A DNA stretch of 64,000 nucleotides, taken from Aurantimonas marina. GTDB taxonomy: Bacteria > Pseudomonadota > Alphaproteobacteria > Rhizobiales > Rhizobiaceae. Shown here one piece after another: positions 61,164-64,000 of this stretch. The DNA lies in contig NZ_JADDXW010000014.1 in NCBI RefSeq assembly GCF_017183135.1, positions 1 to 64,000 of the forward strand. The letters are read 5' to 3'. Position 1 is the stretch's first letter. Each line of letters opens with the position of its first letter. Under the pieces are notes generated by a model that did no database searches, was not told the DNA's origin, and saw nothing but the letters and a program-made list of their open reading frames with translations. A program made the translations under genes and the position numbers.

Positions 61164-61194
61164 GCGCTCTGCCGTGCAGGCTGGCGCTTTTTTT
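61162..61194 (+). terminator. Rho-independent terminator
   Basis: AAGCGC and GCGCTT form the outer stem, with an inner CTGC-CGT-GCAG hairpin, followed by a run of seven T. It starts at the stop codon of the RHH-like gene. Confidence 0.75.
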
Positions 61195-61249
61195 GCCATC
61201 AGAGGGATCGATGTTAGCATTTATCGATCTAATCCGAGACTGAGCAGGC

Positions 61250-61771
61250 ATGTCCCGTTCAGAGCTTGTTTCGACTACTGGCGCGGGCTTAGGCTTCCTT
61301 GGTGGAGTTCTTCTCGCATATGCTGATTCCCGAGAGATGACGCAGGCCGAGAACCTGAACGCGCTGCCAGATGCGACCGACATGGTGATGGCGCTCGACC
61401 GGCTGCAGGCGATAGCCCCGGCGGTCGAACGCGTCAACCTCGTCGTCGCCTGGTTCCCGGCTCGGGAGACCGCCTTCGCAACTGAGTCCCCGCCTGCACG
61501 TGAAGTGCTGGCCGACAGCCGCACAGTGAAGGGCGGCGGAGCGGCCGGTGTCGCGACGCTGGGCGCGGCGGGCGTCGAGCTGGCGCAGAATATCCTCACC
61601 GAGACGCTGTCAGCCGGTCTGCCGCTCGTGCCCTATCTCGACACGCTCCGATGGGTGTTCGTCGCCGTCGCGCTCGCGGGCATCGCCGTGACGATCCACG
61701 CCCGCCTCGATGACTGGCGGCGGGGGCAGCGGCCGGGCGATTTTTTTTCGAGGATCCTCTTGAAGCTCTAG
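61250..61771 (+). pseudogene. Chimeric phage/GTA remnant: tail-protein piece joined to lysozyme-type membrane tail
   Basis: A 173-residue open frame. Residues ~30-70 (MTQAENLNALPDATDMVMAL, DRLQAIAPAVERVNLVVAWF) look like an internal piece of the large TIM-barrel tail protein of gene transfer agents and related phages. Residues ~95-165 (GGGAAGVATLGAAGVELAQN, LVPYLDTLRWVFVAVALAGI, IHARLDDWRRG) resemble the C-terminal membrane part of phage-type muramidases. The two families would not normally be joined, so a deletion between them is likely. It is open and could be expressed, but I expect no function. Recognition is from memory. Confidence 0.45.
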
Positions 61772-61822
61772 TTGCTGTAGCTCGCATGTTTCCGCACACA
61801 GACTGATTCTGGAGAGAAACCG

Positions 61823-64000
61823 ATGGCGCAGGACGGACACGATCACACGCACGGGCACGACTCGCCCGGGGCGTGCTGCGGGTCGGACGGCGAGGCGATG
61901 TGCGGCGACGTCGGGCCGGTGGGCAACGTGAATGCCGCGGGCCGCAGTTTTCTGGTCAACGGGCTGGATTGCGCCGAAGAGGTGTCGATCCTGAACAAGG
62001 CGCTCGGCCCCGAGGTCGGCGGCACCGAGCATCTGGCCTTCGACGTGATCAACGGGCGGATGACGGTACTCGACAGCGCCAGGTCTCTTCCCGACGACCG
62101 TATCATCGCATTGATCGGCAAGATCGGGATGTCGGCATCGGTCTGGGATGCGGGCCGCGCCGAGGTCGACCGCGAGGTGCATCTGAAGCGGCAGAAGTTC
62201 TTCACCTCACTTTCGGGTGGCTTCTGGGCAGGCGGGTTTCTTTGGCACGCCGTGGAAACCGGCCCGGCCGGAGCCCTGCAGATATTTTCCGATCATGGGT
62301 CGACGGCGATGCCGTTCGTCGAGATCGCGGCGTTCCTGCTGGCGATCGTGTTCGGCGCCTGGCTGGTGGCCCCCAAGGCCTGGTCTTCGGCGCGGCGTCT
62401 GGCGCCAGACATGAACCTTCTGATGATTGTCGCGGTCGCCGGGGCCATCGGCCTTGGCGCCTATTTCGAGGCGGCGACGGTCGCCTTCTTCTTCTCGCTC
62501 TCGCTTTATCTGGAAAGCTGGAGCGTCGGACGGGCGCGCAATGCCGTGGCGGCGCTTCTTGACCTGGCGCCACCCACCGCGCGGGTGATCCGTGACGACG
62601 GAACCGAGGCTGACGTGCCCGCCGCCCAGGTCGTTGTTGGCGATAAATTCATCGTGCGTGGCGGCGACCGGATCGCGCTGGACGGCCAGGTCGTCGCGGG
62701 CGCCGGCGGGGTCGATCAGGCGCCGATCACCGGCGAAAGCGCTCTGGTGGCGAAAGAGCCGGGTGACGAGGTTTATGCCGGCACGATCAACGGCGAGGGC
62801 ACGCTGACCGTGCGCACGACCAAACTGGCCAGCAACACGGTGTTGTCGAAGATCATCCGCATGGTCGGCGACGCCCATTCGCGCCGCGCCGATGTCGAAC
62901 AATGGGTGGCAAAGTTCGCCCGTATCTATACGCCGATCGTGATGGTGCTCGCCATCCTGATCGCATTCGTGCCGCCGCTCGCCTTTGGCGGGGCCTGGGC
63001 GTTCTGGATTTACAACGCGCTGGTGCTGCTGGTTATCGCCTGCCCCTGCGCGTTGGTCATTTCGACGCCGGTGTCCATTGTCGCGGCGCTGGCCTCGTCG
63101 GCGCGTAACGGCGTGCTGATCAAGGGCGGCGCCTATGTCGAGGCACCGGCGCGGCTGACTGCGCTGGCGATGGACAAGACCGGCACCATCACCATGGGCG
63201 AACCCGAGGTAGCGAGCGTCCATCCCTTGGGCGGCACGTCCGCGCGTGATCTGATCGCGGCGGCGGCAGCACTCGAGGTGCGCTCGTCGCATCCGCTGGC
63301 GCGCGCGATCCTAGCGCGGGCCGAACGCGACGGCATCGCGGCGCAGGCCGCCGAGGGCACCCGCACCGTGCCGGGGCGCGGCGTCGAAGGAAACCATGAT
63401 GGCCGGACGATCTGGCTCGGTTCGGACCGGTTCGCCACCGAGAAGAAGCTGGATGCTGCGATGCCCCGCGACGTCGTGGACCGGATCGAGGGCGCCGGCA
63501 GTACGCTGGTCGCGGTTGGCGACGACAACGGTCTTCTGGGCCTGATCGAACTGCGCGACCGGATCCGCCCCGATGCTAGGGGGGTCGTCGCCAAACTGCA
63601 CGCACAGGGTGTGAAGACCATCGTCATGCTGACCGGTGACAACGAACGCACGGCGCGCGCGGTGGCCGCCGAGGTTGGCATCGACGAGGTGCGAGCCGGG
63701 CTTCTGCCCGAGGACAAGGTCGAGGCCATCGAGGAACTGGTGAACCGCCACGACATGGTGGCGATGATCGGTGACGGGGTGAATGATGCGCCAGCGATGG
63801 CACGGGCGCATTTCGCCATCGCCATGGGCGCGGTTGGCTCGGACGCGGCGATCGAGACGGCGGACATCGCGCTGATGACCGACGATATCGGCAAGGTGCC
63901 GTGGCTGATCGGTCATTCGCGGCGCACGATGTGGATCATCCGCCAGAACATCGGCCTGTCGCTGGCGACCAAGGCCGCCTTTGTCGGCCTAACCGCATTT
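61823..64000 (+). CDS. P1B-type heavy-metal ATPase (Zn/Cd/Pb-like), 3' end outside window
   Basis: 726 codons are visible and the frame is still open at the edge. ATG 61823 follows GGAGAG. The N-terminus is rich in His and Cys (HDHTHGHDSPGACCGSDGEAMC), then a ferredoxin-like metal-binding region (VNGLDCAEEV). Further: the actuator TGES, the membrane motif IACPCALVIS (CPC, ~407-409), the phosphorylation site MDKTGTIT (~449-456), SSHPLA and GDGVNDAPA. CPC and the cytoplasmic HP motif mark a P1B pump; the Cys/His N-terminus fits Zn2+, Cd2+ or Pb2+ export. The metal cannot be fixed. It may belong to a resistance cargo beyond the right edge. Confidence 0.88.
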   Translation, partial: MAQDGHDHTHGHDSPGACCGSDGEAMCGDVGPVGNVNAAGRSFLVNGLDCAEEVSILNKALGPEVGGTEHLAFDVINGRMTVLDSARSLPDDRIIALIGKIGMSASVWDAGRAEVDREVHLKRQKFFTSLSGGFWAGGFLWHAVETGPAGALQIFSDHGSTAMPFVEIAAFLLAIVFGAWLVAPKAWSSARRLAPDMNLLMIVAVAGAIGLGAYFEAATVAFFFSLSLYLESWSVGRARNAVAALLDLAPPTARVIRDDGTEADVPAAQVVVGDKFIVRGGDRIALDGQVVAGAGGVDQAPITGESALVAKEPGDEVYAGTINGEGTLTVRTTKLASNTVLSKIIRMVGDAHSRRADVEQWVAKFARIYTPIVMVLAILIAFVPPLAFGGAWAFWIYNALVLLVIACPCALVISTPVSIVAALASSARNGVLIKGGAYVEAPARLTALAMDKTGTITMGEPEVASVHPLGGTSARDLIAAAAALEVRSSHPLARAILARAERDGIAAQAAEGTRTVPGRGVEGNHDGRTIWLGSDRFATEKKLDAAMPRDVVDRIEGAGSTLVAVGDDNGLLGLIELRDRIRPDARGVVAKLHAQGVKTIVMLTGDNERTARAVAAEVGIDEVRAGLLPEDKVEAIEELVNRHDMVAMIGDGVNDAPAMARAHFAIAMGAVGSDAAIETADIALMTDDIGKVPWLIGHSRRTMWIIRQNIGLSLATKAAFVGLTAF

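Overview
This is high-GC DNA with dense, translationally coupled operons and no rRNA, tRNA or CRISPR array that I can support. The gene families (DUF736, DUF2840, DUF2493, DUF2285, the RPA-type RepA, the strawberry-notch helicase, the DUF3363 relaxase) are typical of integrative and conjugative elements of Alphaproteobacteria, most likely Sphingomonadales or Rhizobiales. No ribosomal or other strict phylogenetic marker is present, so the genus cannot be fixed.

Left third and centre (0.4-35 kb) form a defence island of four modules. (1) 0.4-6.1 kb, plus strand: a five-gene coupled operon with a VapB-like antitoxin, a PIN-domain protein, a DEDDh exonuclease, an OLD-family ATPase/TOPRIM nuclease and a UvrD-like helicase. 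The last two are a Gabija-type (class 2 OLD) pair. (2) 6.2-17.3 kb, minus strand: a WYL regulator, a DUF499-like ATPase, a short PglZ protein, a DUF1156 DNA methyltransferase, a small unknown protein and an SNF2 helicase, i.e. a BREX type 3-like or Hma-like modification/defence cluster. (3) 17.4-33.1 kb, plus strand and divergent from module 2: an AddB-like nuclease, an AddA-like helicase-nuclease, an SF2 helicase-nuclease, a DUF6361 protein, a PLD-like protein and an SNF2-like helicase; the last three resemble an Azaca system. A perfect palindrome lies in the intergenic region shared by modules 2 and 3. (4) 33.1-35.0 kb: a HipA-like kinase with an AbiEi-like N-terminus and two near-identical operators.

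35.2-37.0 kb is a small cargo block: a YkvA-like membrane protein, a DmeF-type Co/Ni exporter and its RcnR/DmeR-type repressor.

37-59 kb is the element backbone: ArdC antirestriction, a large ParB-like protein, a strawberry-notch helicase, a Toprim primase-like protein, a DUF2493 protein, a flavin reductase, two DUF736 proteins, small HTH and DUF2285 regulators, RepA with three iteron-like repeats, ParA/RHH/DUF2840/TraF/lytic transglycosylase and a relaxase. Several backbone genes share structured upstream sequences that appear to be conserved regulatory elements. Two backbone genes carry single-base frameshifts. After the relaxase an IS256-family element is inserted (8-bp target duplication), and the expected coupling-protein and mating-pair genes do not follow within the window.

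60.5-64 kb: an RHH-like regulator with twin operators and a terminator, a chimeric remnant of phage or gene-transfer-agent genes, and the start of a Zn/Cd/Pb-type P1B ATPase that runs off the window.
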